A program made the translations under genes and the position numbers. The notes beneath the pieces are model-generated. The model saw nothing but the letters and a program-made list of their open reading frames with translations, had not been told where the DNA came from and did not search any database. Shown one piece after another: positions 34,445 to 46,853 of a DNA stretch of 64,000 nucleotides. Source of the DNA: Cryptomeria japonica. Taxonomy: Eukaryota > Streptophyta > Pinopsida > Cupressales > Cupressaceae. The stretch is taken from NCBI RefSeq assembly GCF_030272615.1, contig NC_081408.1, forward strand, positions 768,415,830-768,479,829. The letters are read 5' to 3'. Within the stretch, counting starts at the first letter, position 1. Each line of letters begins with the position of its first letter.

Positions 34445-35608
34445 TGTTGGCAAGAGACACTGTGTAGGTCATCAAATGTTGTTATTGATGACAACTCTAG
34501 TCAGAGATCCTATCCACAGTGTGTGATCTGATTTTACTAGAAGTCGAAATGAAGATTTGGTTGAGTCTGGTGAGTTAGAACAATGCATCCGACATAATAC
34601 AATATTTTGGTTGGCATTTCATTTATGTTGAGTATTTTGTGTTGTAGAGCTAGAGGAAGATAGTTAAATGTCTAGAGTACCTTAGTCCAGAATCTTAGCT
34701 TCTAATGATGACTGTTGTGTGAGTTAGAAAATCCGATGTACAGGTTTTTGGGTTGAACAATGTGGTATGGTCGTTTTGAGTAGTTGATCATTGTGTGGAA
34801 TTGATGGAGTAATTTTGGTGATTATTTTTGTGATCGAGGATGTTTAGCTGACATCTAGAAAGTGTGTGGACAATTCTTTTTGGTTTGCTTTTGCATTAAA
34901 GTTCGGATTGAGCCAACTATGTATGCACATTTCATTATTTGGATAGTGTTCTTGAAGGTGACATGTAGAAGACTTAATCTCATGTTGTGGATATAAAAGA
35001 CCGATGGATATGATCATTTTTTATATCGGTGAATGTGTGGAAAGTGTTTGTGATCAATTGTGTGTAGTTTCATGTGCGCAAGTGAAGGATTTGTGCTCCA
35101 GAATATTGTTGAATAGTGGAATAGAGTAGTATAGCAGAGCAGTGAGAGATTGAGTGTTTTGTGCTTAACCGAAACTGTATCTTGGCATTTGTAGATGCTT
35201 TTTTTTTTTTTTTCAGTTTAGACATTTCAATTATCTTTTGTAAAAGATATTGTAAGATAGTGAGTCTTCCTAGGGTTGTAGCCCTTGATATTTTGAGCAG
35301 TGAGCTCTAGGTAGTGTGCTTGAATGCATGTGAATTCCCAATGTAATATTTTTATTCTTTTGCAGAGTATATTTATATTGCGGGTCTCATCCCCACTGTG
35401 CTTTTTCCCTTAATTGAATTTTCCACGTATAAAATCTGGTGTTATGGTGTTTTTGTTGATTACTTTGTCTTTTTGCATCTTTCATTTGTTCATTTGCATT
35501 AAGTGGTTGAAAGACCAAGTTTATAAAGTTAAAAATTGTAGAACACTGATCCACCCTCTCCCACCTGCTCCCCCACACCCCCCCTCTTAGTGTTCCCTGA
35601 TTCCAATA
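34445..35608 (+). repeat. 3' LTR of the split Sirevirus-like element
   Basis: It starts TGTTGGCAAGAGACAC after the polypurine tract. It has a TATA-like GGATATAAAAGACC near 34990, the conserved TTTTTCCC...TTTTCCACGT motif near 35400-35430 and the C-rich CCCCCCCTCTTAG end near 35585. The terminal CA appears changed to TA (TTCCAATA), so the right edge is approximate. Confidence 0.7.
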
Positions 35609-37592
35609 GTTACTAATGCTTTTTCATGGTTGAGATCTCACATAGTGACTTGCACTAGACAAAGACTCATCACGAACTTGCACTAGATAAAGATTCATCA
35701 TTACATCTATATGGAACTTGATCACATTGTGTACTCACATCATATAAATATTTGTCACTTTTTCACATTACTTGGTGGTTGATCATATTACATATTGACA
35801 TTATGTGGAAATCTAGCACACTATCACATTGCATGAAAATTGATCAAAGCACCAAATTGCATTGCATAGAATATTGATCACATTGCCTACATCACATAGA
35901 AAACTATTATAGTACCACATCAGATGAAATTTCTATTGCATAGACATACACAAAACCATATCATATTGCCACATCACACATAATATTTTTATATCACTTT
36001 TCATACAAGACAAAATTTTAACCCTTCTTTATCCTTTCTTCTAATTTTTAACGCTTTTTTGGAAAACAATTTTTTTTATTAATATAAAGCACAAAGAATA
36101 AAGATCAAACATCCCAAAATAGGGAATATGAGATGGTATGGTTGTATATTCAACCAAAAAAAATAAAAAAATTAGGGTGACCAAGAAATTGCACATCAAT
36201 GTTAACATCATTATTTGCCTAAATTTTTCTAATCATTAAATCCATGGTAGCTTTTTTCTCAACAACAATATTCTCCTTTTTTTTTAACAAAATAGTTTAC
36301 AATAAAGAATAAACAACTCAAAACGAACTGCAAGAAACAAAAAAAAAGGATCATAAATTAGCAACAACATTACCAACATAATCTATTATCAATAATTAAA
36401 AGAAAACATAAATATCAACTAATCTTAAAGCCTTTATAACAACCTCTATGAGCCAGATCACTGAATCAAACATAAGAATAACATCAACTGTACAAAATAA
36501 CATTAACTTGAATGGATTTCATTTTTTCATTCTTATTTTAACTTTTAACATTTAACTTTTTTATTAATGAGAAGTATCTTCGTGTACCACTAGATTACAT
36601 TTTAACCGGGTGCAAATTTTTTATGTTTACCATATTCAACTGTTAATACATGAGGTTAATCCTCTAAAAAGATCTTGAATGATCATCTTAGAAGTACCTA
36701 GCACATCGAGAATACAGCAGGGCATGCAAACTCAATGACATGAAGGTACATCTTTTTAAAGGCAAGAAGGTGGAAAATAGAATGGAAGACCACTTTTATT
36801 TCTAGATACTCTTTGGCAGCCATGGCAAGAAAGTGTGGATTTTGTGAGTTGGATACAATTTTTGGATTTGATTGTGTACAAGTTTTTTATTGCACACTAA
36901 TAAAGTAAGCAATTTATAACTTTTTAAAAGCTCGTACATAAAAATAAAGTAAACACTTTCTGAGTTTGATTGTGTGCAAGCTTTTAAAAAAGCTTACACA
37001 AAATAATATTTATTCACTTTTCTGATCTACAATTCCATTTTCCACAATCTATACTAATATTCAATAATTTCTTCTAGATTTGATTGTGTATGCTAATTTT
37101 TATTTTAAACTATTTACGTCATTTTCCTGACCTACCATTCCATTTATTTTCTATGATGTGGGACATTTATGCTAAGTAGAATAATTTGATTCATGAAAGA
37201 AAGATTTAAACAGTGATGTGAACATCCAACGGCTCATAGTAGTCCAAGTTTGTGCAAAAGGCACGTGACACACTTCTAGCACTAAGATCGAACTGCCATG
37301 TGAACTCATAGTTGTAGACTTGTTATGGACAGAGAGTTTAGAATATTGGATTTGATTTGATTTGATTCACAAGAGTTTACTGTTCACTGTTCAGCAGTGA
37401 GTGTACGCTCTGAATTATCCTTCTGCATCGTCTTTGACAGTGTAGCTGTATTCCACTATCCAAGTTAGGTTTTATATTTTATTGAATAAGCTTTCTGTGG
37501 TCACATTTGCACGCCTTGAGCAAGCAATTATTATAAATTATTGCAACTTTATTCAATATTTAAAAAATACTAAAATGTTGGTGGTACAGATG
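35609..37592. other. AT-rich non-coding DNA with degenerate repeats
   Basis: No gene is seen. 35640-35960 repeats short motifs of the type TTGATCACATTGC and CACATCACATAG. 36862-37100 has three diverged units containing GATTTGATTGTGTACAAG at about 100-116 bp spacing, with a shared CTACCATTCCATTT-like end. Origin unknown. Confidence 0.4.
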
Positions 37593-37850
37593 TGCTCGAG
37601 TATCTAATGTAGCACAATTGTATGGTGTTAACTGCAAGCGCAACGTACACCATGGTTAATGGCGCAGTGGAGTTATGGTTAATGGTTCCTCGTCTTTCCT
37701 ATTCCCAGCTATCACATCGTCTGTTGTTGATGTTGACGTTGATAAAAGTGCTTGATTATCAAGTGTAGCATACATGTGTGGCGTTAAACCGCAAGCACAA
37801 TGTACACCGATAACATGGTCTATTGTTGATGTTGAGGCATCCAATCCATC
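37593..37850. repeat. Diverged tandem duplication, about 150-bp unit
   Basis: Two copies start near 37594 (GTGCTCGAGTATCTAATGTA) and 37748 (GTGCTTGATTATCAAGTGTA). Both continue through a CCGCAAGC/CTGCAAGC block, GTACACC, and TCTRTTGTTGATGTTGA. They differ at many positions, so the duplication is old. It abuts the truncated end of the gypsy copy. Confidence 0.65.
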
Positions 37851-37886
37851 AACTATGGGTGGTCTCATTGCATCCCATCATGCCTT

Positions 37887-40807
37887 GTAAAAGTTGTCTT
37901 GTGTTGATCCTTTGGTGCGATCTTGATCTGATTGTATCCGGAAAAGCCATCCATGAGTGAAAGCATAGCATGTCTTGCTGTTAGGTCCACTATTATGTCG
38001 ATGTTGGGTAGGGGGAAGTCATCTTTAGGACATGCTTGGTTCAGATCTCTGAAGTCAGTACATATGCGAATGCCCCCATTCGGTTTACCGACAGGCACAG
38101 TATTGGAGATCCAATTGGCATAATCAATTGGTCTTATGTAACCAACATCCAAAAGTTTCTTAAGCTCTGCTTTGACTAGGACTACAATCTAGGGATGCAT
38201 CTTTCGAAGCTTCTGCTTGACAGATTTAGCTCCTTCTGCCACTATGAGGTGATGCATTACTAAATCCGGATCGAGACCAGGCATGTCTGCATATGACCAT
38301 GCGAAGTTGATCTGGCGTTTCTTGAAGAATTCAACAAACTTGGGCTACTCCTCTAGAGTCAAAAGAGATGCCAGATGTATGTGGTGAGGAGCTTCAGGAG
38401 TCCCCACATTGTATTCTTTGGTTTCCTCGATCAGAATCGTTGATCTGTCCTGCTGTGTACTAGAGGGGAGAATGTCAAACCCTTCATACTCAAGTGCCTC
38501 AGAGAGGTTTTCACCCTTGGATTCGCTCTTTCCTTTTACTTTTGAAGAATCAAATAGTGTCACAGTGTGGTTTTCACTGGAAGATCCATGTTTTATTGTT
38601 ATATTTTTGCAGCTGAAAGGTTTGGCATCCGTCCCAAAGTATGTTGTGCTATTGAGTTCTATGGCGAATCCAGCTTTATGATCCTCGCTTGGTATGTTAT
38701 CCCTTAATTCCAAGAAGTCAATGATTGTCTCATTGTTTTGGAAGTGGTCAAGGCATGGGGGGTTAGGTTGGTTCCACTCGATGAGTTCAGGATGGATAAT
38801 TGGCATTATCGCATCGATCAGGTTAAGTTCATGAGATGTTTCAGTGAGGGTTAAGACATTATGGGTGAGGTTGTCGATGGTACTCTCCCTGTCAGAATCG
38901 GGCATAGGATGTGACATAGGGTCTGTGGAAGATGATTCTAGTTCAGGAACCCAAGTGGTCTTTATCTGTGCTTCTTCGTAAACAGGGATGTCTTTGCGAG
39001 GTGGAGGTAGTGATGTGTCTTCCTCATCTGAAGTATTCAGGTTTACTGAATCAAACTCCCACTCGTGTGAGTCAGTTTCTGAGTCACTATCCATGATCTG
39101 GTTTTTATAACATACTAGGATATTGTTTGAGCTAAATACTGTAGGTGTGATCGGCTGATGTATCTTTGTAGATGTAACGATCTGTGCTGCAGGAAGAATT
39201 ATGGAGATCAATGAATCTGACATAGGAAGTACTGATGTTGTTGACTCTATTGCTTCTGTTGGAATTGTCAATTTTGTTGACACGGCTGGAAATTCAGATA
39301 TAGTGGTTGCTGCTAAGGATGCTTTTGAGGTTATTGTTTTAACTGGTGGAGTGATGGGGGGTACTACTTTGATAATCAAAGGTGACCTCTTGGTAACAGG
39401 CTGATATAGCGGTTTGCTGGGTTTCCCTTTGAATCTGAGTTTAGGGAAGATCTCTTTTTGAAAGCCTAAGCCTGTGTTATCTTTAGACTTCATTTATGTC
39501 GGCAGTGGCTCATGTCGTCCTTGCTTGCAAAGTCCTAAGGCACTTTGACCATCATAACCCATTCTTTGCATAATGAGCAGGCCTTTTCCATATTGATCTG
39601 TAGGAAGCTTAGCTTGTGGGATGTCCATGGTGATAGGATCTTTATAGATCCATTCTGCTAAGTCCTCATCTTGGGTCTCTTCTTCTTGACTCTTTCCAAG
39701 GATGAAAGGTGTCAAAGTGCATGTTGGTGTGACTGCTGATGTATGGAGTACCTGCTGAGGTTTACCATGAGTTCTGGGAGAAGTGGGCATTTGTCCAACA
39801 CAAAATAGTTGGCTTAGGTTGTATTCTGCAAGACCTTCCTCTGCGACTTTCATTTTGAGCTTCTCTTGCTTGGGTATAATAGTGTTCAAACTGGAAAGAG
39901 AGGCTGGACTTACATATGAGGTGGATGAGATGGCTTCTCTATTGTTGGGAACAGTAATATCTAGTTGATTTATGTTATGACAATATGCAAAAGGATTTGC
40001 ATCGCCCAGGATTGTGATCTCTACACCGTTATGTGGGAACTTGATACATTGATGGTAAGTGGATGGAACGGCTTGCATGGCGTGTATCCAAGGTCTTCCC
40101 AACAATAAATTATATGGCAGAGGAAGGTCCAGAATCTGATATATGATATGCTTCACCACAGGGCCCACTCGGATTGGTAGCACCACTGCTCCTTTGGATG
40201 AGCGCTCTGCATCATCATAAGCTTTGATTGTGATCTTCTTGCGGAGATCCACTTATTCAATTGCATATCCCAGAGCCGTGACTAACTATAGTGTACAAAT
40301 ATTCAGGCCTGCTCCATTATCGATCAAGACTCGCTTGATCCTATGCTGGTTGATAAATCCTTCAATATGAAGTGAAGCGTTATGCGGTTGCTAGAAGGAT
40401 GAATTGTCACTTTTGAAAAAAGTGAGACAAGGGGATGCTTTTAGAATTCCAACCATGGCTTGGAACTGATCTGTATTCAAGTTAGCAGGGACTGATGCCT
40501 CTTGGAGGGCTTGGTCCAAGATTGTTTTATGAGATAGAGACAGGCGCAATAGCTTTAAGATGGAGATAAGTGCGGGAGTTTTATTTAATTGATCCACAAG
40601 GTTATACTGCTTTGGGATTGAGGTGGTACCTTGTGAAGCTGCTTTTATGGTAACTTTACCGCGACGTGTAACAACATTGCACTCAGAATTGGGTAGATTT
40701 TTGATGATAATGGTGGCAACTTGTTCACTGACATCATATAGGTGATTTACCGTGTAATTATATGTTGCTTGCGTACAATCCGTGGTATCAGTGTTTCTTC
40801 TGGTATC
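37887..40807 (-). pseudogene. Protease-linker-RT fragment of the inverted gypsy copy
   Basis: One frame from 40807 to about 37887 shares the protease C-terminus (LGRPWIHAMQAVPSTYHQ), the G-patch-like GKGLLIMQRMGYDGQSALG, the linker, and RT up to DGFSGYNQIKIAP with the 18.7-kb element. Stops occur near 40391, 40255, 39494, 38345 and 38172, all at positions different from those in the other copy. RT ends abruptly near 37887, next to unrelated DNA, before its catalytic box. Confidence 0.85.
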
Positions 40808-40810
40808 ATT

Positions 40811-40829
40811 TGGTGAACCCGATGTCAAT
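40811..40829 (+). promoter_or_regulatory. tRNA-Trp primer-binding site, relocated by the inversion
   Basis: TGGTGAACCCGATGTCAAT differs at two positions from the site in the 18.7-kb element, one of them CpG to TpG. It now lies 4.2 kb from its LTR and beside protease sequence. Confidence 0.8.
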
Positions 40830-40894
40830 CCAAGCACCCAAAAACTATTTATTTTTTACCAATAACATGTTTGAATGTTGAATTTGACACACAG

Positions 40895-41266
40895 GTTGCG
40901 CTTTAGCGCTATTGATCACATTGTAGCGCTATTGAAACTTGTTGTTATAGCACTATTGTTCTTACAATAGTGCTATTGTACCAAGTTTAGCGCTATTGAC
41001 ATTGTTTGAGCGCTTTTGACCTTGTTTTGGTGCTATTGACCATATGTTTGAGCGCTTTTGTCCTTTCTGTCAATATTGTTCTTTTAGCGCTTTTGTCATA
41101 GGAAAAACGTGCTTCTGTTAAACTAGCACTTCTGTTTTCACACAGACTAGCGCTATTGTAACAAAATGTTGTAAGGAAGGCCTTGTAATCAAAAATTTAG
41201 AATATTTTAGGCTTGTGGAAGCCCCCCTTAGGTATGGATTTTACTAACTGATTATTGTTTGTGCAG
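40895..41266 (+). repeat. AGCGCT array in the leader, probable intron
   Basis: Seven exact AGCGCT and several one-base variants lie within about 265 bp in the forms AGCGCTATTG and AGCGCTTTTG. The stretch begins CACACAG|GTTGCG and ends TACTAACTGATTATTGTTTG TGCAG|, a textbook branch point and acceptor. It corresponds to 29676-30065. Confidence 0.7.
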
Positions 41267-42641
41267 GTTTAAAACTCACCTCTTTAAAATCAAAAACTTT
41301 ATTTTTGGTGTTTTAAGAATTGAACAAGCAACTTTCCCTTGCTTTCCAGTTAGGATCACTTGTTTTTGGTGCCTTTTCTTGCAAGTTAGGGGACACATTT
41401 TATTTGGTGCTTAAAATCAACAAGGCAAATTTCTTTCTTGCATCAAACTAAGAATTCACAATCAACTTGTTTAAATTTTGCAAAGCGATTTTCCTTCATG
41501 CATACGTGCTTCAATTTGAGTTGACCAGGATTTTAGATTCTAGTTTACTGAAACATATTGCATTTGAAGTTAAAAAGAACACCATGATTGTTGGAGCAAC
41601 ATCTCCAAATAGTTAGAACACATTGCGATGGCAAGTTAAAAAGAACAAGAGTTTTTCGTGTTTGGCACACTTGTGTAAAAGAGTTGGTCGAGTGGTCCTA
41701 CTTCTAACACACACTATCCTCTCCCTTGGCTCTCGTGGTCCTAGGTGCAAGAGAAAAGTGTTAGTAACACTCAAATTTTATCTTTTTAAGAGAGGCCTAC
41801 CAAGGGATTGATACTCTTGGGAAAGACCTCACGCGATAAATCCTTCGAGCCGCTATAGAAATTAGGTGAGAGCGAAAGTTGTAGCCTTGGGTATAGTTGT
41901 TCCTACAATGTAACTGGCTGAAAGGACAAATGGGCCCCACCACTGGTTACAAGGCTCTTAAGTGAGTCACTACAGAATGAACTTATGTCCAAAAACATCG
42001 AACATTACTAAACACCTTTAAGTAGTAGCCCACCCGTTCTATTGATTGAAGATATTTGTGATATAATTTAGTGCAAGAGCATAGATGGTTTTGCTCCCAA
42101 GATACTCACCATACATATTTCCTTGAGTAGAAACATAGCTTTTTGAAAAGTCACTTGTGGCTTGATAAAAGTGGTGACTCCCCCATCATAGGGATCATCT
42201 ATTTGTTATGTTCATGCAAGACTTAGTATATCACATCATTACCTACCATGGTGGGATTCATAAGGTATGTAGTACCAAAGTCAAAGAAATATCAAGATGT
42301 GGGCTAAATTTAACGCAACTAGCCATTTGATCTTAGGGATAAAAAGTGTTTGAAGTGTTTTCATTTTAGTCAAGACCAAGTGCAAATTGAGCCAACTTCA
42401 GGCTTTGGAAATACACCTTAAAATACATTTAAAAGGTCATAAAAAGTCCAAAGATTGGGTTGATCTAGACCCATACTCATTTGTGCCTTTTTAGGCAACA
42501 ATCTTGTGTTTATGTGCTTGCTTTGTTTTCTTGTCAAAGAAATATCAAAAATCAGTTCCAAAAACAAAGTGATTCATCCAACATAAACATTTTCAAATAC
42601 CAAACAAAGATCCAAAACAAAGAGCAAGAATATCAAATTTT

Positions 42642-43025
42642 ATGACCATTCTTCATGTCTTGAGAAAGAAGAATATTCATCAACATGTCAACTTGAAAAG
42701 AAGACCATTAAGTTCAAAGGCTTTAATCAAAAGGAGGAAGTTCTTCTACCTTAATAGACAAATCTTTGTCTCTCATAGAGCCTTCTTACATCATATGCAT
42801 CTTTACCTTCAAGGGAAGTCAAACGAATTTGATCAAGAGTCATTGAACCATAGAGCTTTTATGCAATATAGAGCTTTGAGTTATCACAAAAACAAAGGAG
42901 GTAAGATCAATCCTGCTTTCTTTCCCAACATTTGTATCACTTATAACTCAGCTAGGGAAGAACCACCAACCCCTGAGCAAGAAGAGGAAGAGTTTGTTCC
43001 TTTTGTTACGCAAAGTTTCTATTGA
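42642..43025 (+). CDS. Small conserved ORF upstream of gag, second copy
   Basis: 127 codons, MTILHVLRKKNIHQ to FVPFVTQSFY, equal in length to 27888-28271 and about 84% identical by eye. The central block RAFMQYRALSYHKN is identical. It is intact although this element is truncated and inverted and its gag has stops. The function is unrecognised. Confidence 0.6.
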   Translation: MTILHVLRKKNIHQHVNLKRRPLSSKALIKRRKFFYLNRQIFVSHRAFLHHMHLYLQGKSNEFDQESLNHRAFMQYRALSYHKNKGGKINPAFFPNICITYNSAREEPPTPEQEEEEFVPFVTQSFY

Positions 43026-43454
43026 AGTTAAACATTTCATCCATCATCCCATATCATCTCATTCATTTCAACTTTCAAAACACCAAGAGGTTTTTATCCT
43101 AAGTTCTCTTTAGATATTGCTTGAATCAAACACAATTCATCGCTTTTAGAGTGTCTCAACATCTAGGACAAACTCATCCTAAAGAGGCATTTCTGCACAA
43201 GTTAAAACTAGTCTTTGAGTGAATCCTCTCATTACTAGGTAGTTGAATCTGTAACACATCTCAGATTCCTCTAAACCTTATCACATCAAACTTTGTCAAT
43301 CAAATACAACAAGCAATTCCAGAAAGAACTTTGGTAATATCTACCTTTAGTGTTAGAAATTCATATGCAAAAAACTCCACCAAACATAAATATTTCATTT
43401 CATCAACAACTCATCATCATTTTCACCCAACTTCAACAAAAACTTGTAAACAAA

Positions 43455-45008
43455 ATGCCTCCTACCCGAACATGGTCAAGACAACAAGAAATGAAAATTG
43501 AGGAAGAAGAGGAGGAAAACATCAATGAATTCCAAGAAGCTCTTGGAGGAAACATGAATGAAGAAAATCCAAGTACTCCTACTCCTGTAGCAATAGAAAG
43601 GGCACAACACAACCCTCTCTTTAATAGACTTTTTGATGAAATACTCAAGAGCAATGCTGATGAACACTTCTTGAGACTTGCTCAAGAGGGAGCCAAACTA
43701 CCCTCAGACTTTGATGTTGAACAACTACGACAAGCATCAGAATGCCAAAGTCATAATGAGGATGAAAGAAGATGAGATCCCATCAGATATAACATTCATC
43801 AAGGTAATCCACCACCACCACCTCCTCCTAATGATATAGACATGTTGCAGCAACAAGTCGAAAGTCTTGCCCAACAACTTCGCAGTCGTGTGAAAACAAA
43901 CCAGTTTTCACTTGATGAAATTTGCCCATATCCCTTTGATAGAAATCTTCATATGCCACCTTTTCCACGAGGGTTCGAAACACCCAAGTTAAAAAAATAT
44001 AGAGGAAAAGGAGATCCTCGTGATCATGTTCAAGAATTCCATTCAGCATGCCTCGAAGTGGCATACAAGGATACATACCTAATGCAACTCTTTCCCCGGA
44101 GTTTGGGAGGAACAACCACATCATGGTTCTCTCGGTCACCAAGTGGCATTAGGACTTTTGAGGAACTAATCCAAAAGTTCCTATCGCATTACTCACACAA
44201 CATTGAAAGGGATGTCACAACAGCAGATATGTGTAACACTAAACAAAAACCAGGTGAACTATTCTGAGTCTTTCTGCAACAATGGCGTCAAATGTCTAGT
44301 AGACGTTCACTTCAATTGCCAAAATAGGAATTAGTGGAAATATTTATTTCCAACTTAAAAAATGAAATGGAATTTCACTTGGACCTCAAAGACACAGATT
44401 CCTTCAATGACATGATCACAAAAGGTTTAAAGTGTGAATGGGTTCTGATCAAAAAAGGGCTGATCAAAATCTATAATGAGCCAAAAGATGCCCTGCGTCC
44501 ATGCTTCAATAGTGACAAACCAAACTTCTGGAACAAAAACAAGAATGTCGTCAATGATGGGGTTGTGGATGCAAGAACTATCAAAAGTGCACAACCTATG
44601 GTTTGGTTTGTAGGACAGAATCCCCCACCCCAAACTAACACAGTGGCACATCCAAATCAAGGGCGCATTACATCTCAGGATGAACCCAGGCAGCATCAAC
44701 AAAAACCCAAGAGAACATACACTCCCTTAGGGGAACCCATCGAAACTGTGTTACGTCAGTTGATTTCTCAGAATCTGGTCACCTTACCCAGAACATCAAA
44801 TTATGAACCTCAAGTCAAACCCGCATGGTGGAGAGATACTGAGCACTGTGATTTCCATCAAGGAAAAGGACACAAAACCAGTAATTTTCACAGAGTAAAA
44901 GATCTTATTCAAGATCTTATTGACCGAGGTGATATTGAAATTGAAGGACATGACCCAAAGACAACAAACAAAGATCATCAAATGTTCAAAAATCCACTTC
45001 ACATCACC
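43455..45008 (+). pseudogene. gag of the inverted gypsy copy
   Basis: It starts MPPTRTWSRQQEMKIE, aligned with the gag ATG at 27441. The gag core (KKYRGKGDPRDHVQEFHS, TTSWFSRSPSGIRTFEEL, NTKQKPGELF) and knuckle (HCDFHQGKGHKTSNF) are present in one frame. Stops fall at 43773, 44265 and about 44325. The frame runs into the inversion breakpoint after NPLHIT. Confidence 0.85.
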
Positions 45009-45011
45009 AAA

Positions 45012-46394
45012 TGATGCTCTGCAAAAAGGGAAGGTTAGCTGATGATAAATAACACACAAGACAAGAAACCGTTAGTGTTAATCAATCAAAAAACTAATCT
45101 AAACAGGCATATCAAAAGAGATGTCAAAAACATGAGAGAATATTTAGCTACGAAAGTAAATATGATGAGGCATCTCCAAATGCCTCCTAACATGCTATTG
45201 GCTCCTTCTCTTTTGTTCCTCTTCTCTCCAAGTTCCAAACTAGTGTAGCTCTCAGCAGCTTTTTGCACTATGGATGCTTATGGAGGATTGAGATTTGAGG
45301 TATTTGCTCTAAATATGAATGAAAAGCTAATACTAAATGCTATAGATACTAAGATGATTTGTTTTAAACCAAAATGACAATTTATGAGGTATTTATGCTA
45401 AATGCTCTCTAGAATTCACTATAGCTTAAATGCATACAAGTTTTCAGGATCTGGATTATGAAGAAATGGGCTCTATTTATAGGAAAAATGGAGCAATGGA
45501 TGGTTGAGATTGAGTAATCTCAACAAGGGTCAAGATTGAATGATATTCAATCCATGTGAGGGCTTTCAACCCAATCCCAGGATGACAAGTGTCAATATGA
45601 GATAGGTTGAGAGGAGAGGGAAGAAGCATTAAATGCTTGACATGACCTGGGAGTCAACTTGGGGGTTAAGGTCAAGGTTGGGTTGAGTGAATAAATTCTT
45701 TATTCAAAGAATAAAGCTTTTATCCAATGGATAAACTCTTGTGCAAAGGTAGAAGGGATAACCATGGTCAAAACAATAAATGCTTGAGGAGACACATGAG
45801 TGCAAGTGGAATTAACCATAAATGGTTATGTAAGAACCATTAGTGGTTTGGAAGACTTTTGGAGGTTAAATTGTTGAGCACACAAAGCATTAATTGCTTT
45901 TCAAAGACTTTGGGGTCTTTGAGAAGTGACTCCAAGTTGCTTAGGAATGTGACAATAATTAGGGGATGGATTAGGTTAATTAGGAAGGGTTTAGAAGAAT
46001 CTAGAAGGGGGTTTAGGAATGCAAGTGGATTTGGTGGGTGAGGGAAAATAGGATTTTAATTAAAATAAAATTTATTTATTTCAATTTGTGTGTGCAAGTT
46101 GCATTTGTAGGAAAATGCAAGTGGTGGGGTTAAAATGATTTAAATAAATGTTAATTTATTTAAAAGAGGAACAAGGGGGATTTAATTAAATAAATAGATT
46201 TTATTTATTTAATTGATTTGAATTTGGTTTAATGAATTAATTAAAATAAATTAAATAATTTATTTAATTAATAGAAGAATGTTTGGAGATAAATTAATTA
46301 AATATTAATTTAATTAACTGGTGGCTAGTGGATTTTTAATCAAATAAGTAGCAATTATTCACTTAATTAAGTTGGATAGATTTGTGTGACTACA
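45012..46394 (-). repeat. 5' LTR of the inverted gypsy copy
   Basis: It runs TGATGCTCTGC...GTGACTACA, clearly homologous to the 1,447-bp LTRs but with many substitutions and small indels. The sense TATA box TATAAATAG is kept at 45481-45473. It is much older than the 18.7-kb insertion. Confidence 0.9.
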
Positions 46395-46853
46395 GAATGC
46401 ACCCTTGTTCTATTTAATACTCTTGTTATGTGGATTACTCAATAGACTGACATAACTTAAATATGATAGCAATGATAAGATGATCAAAATAGTAGCATAA
46501 TTGTGATGGCACAAGATTAGATGATATGGATTGATTGACAACCTATAGATATAAAAAATTTAAGATAAAAATCAATAACTAGAATAAAGAGGCTAAATAG
46601 AGAACCTAGATTGATTAAGGATTAGGGTTAAGCTCAAAGTTGTAGTCATGTGACCAATGTTCCATGAGAAATAAGATCTAGGGCTTGAGATAAGGTTAGG
46701 GTAACATTCTTATAGGAATGGCCATGATTAAGAGGTTTAGTTTGAGATGGATGGATACAATATAAAGTTAGTTTGACTTTTGGATAGTTACCTAGGTTCA
46801 ATGAACGAGGACAAGGCTTAGTTAGACATGTGAAAGGTGTTGGATATTAGAGT
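46395..46853. other. Non-coding spacer
   Basis: AT-rich with GATTAGGGTTA-like stretches. I see no gene, repeat or regulatory element to support. Confidence 0.5.

Larger units (their letters stand above)
40805..45015 (+). other. Inverted segment bounded by a 12-bp inverted repeat
   Basis: ATCATTTGGTGA at 40805-40816 is the exact reverse complement of TCACCAAATGAT at 45004-45015. The repeat combines the primer-site start with the first four bases of the LTR, and both breakpoints use a TCACC shared by gag and the primer site. This is the footprint of one inversion event inside the element. Confidence 0.85.
37887..46394 (-). mobile_element. Truncated and internally inverted relative of the giant gypsy element
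   Basis: The 5' LTR is at 45012-46394 on the - strand. The 3' part (protease to RT) is on the - strand at 37887-40807 and is cut inside RT. The 5' internal part (primer site, leader array, small ORF, gag; 40805-45015) is reversed. Flipping that segment would put the primer site against the LTR and gag against protease, restoring the order of the 18.7-kb element. A 12-bp inverted repeat marks the two breakpoints. No 3' LTR is in the window. Confidence 0.85.
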
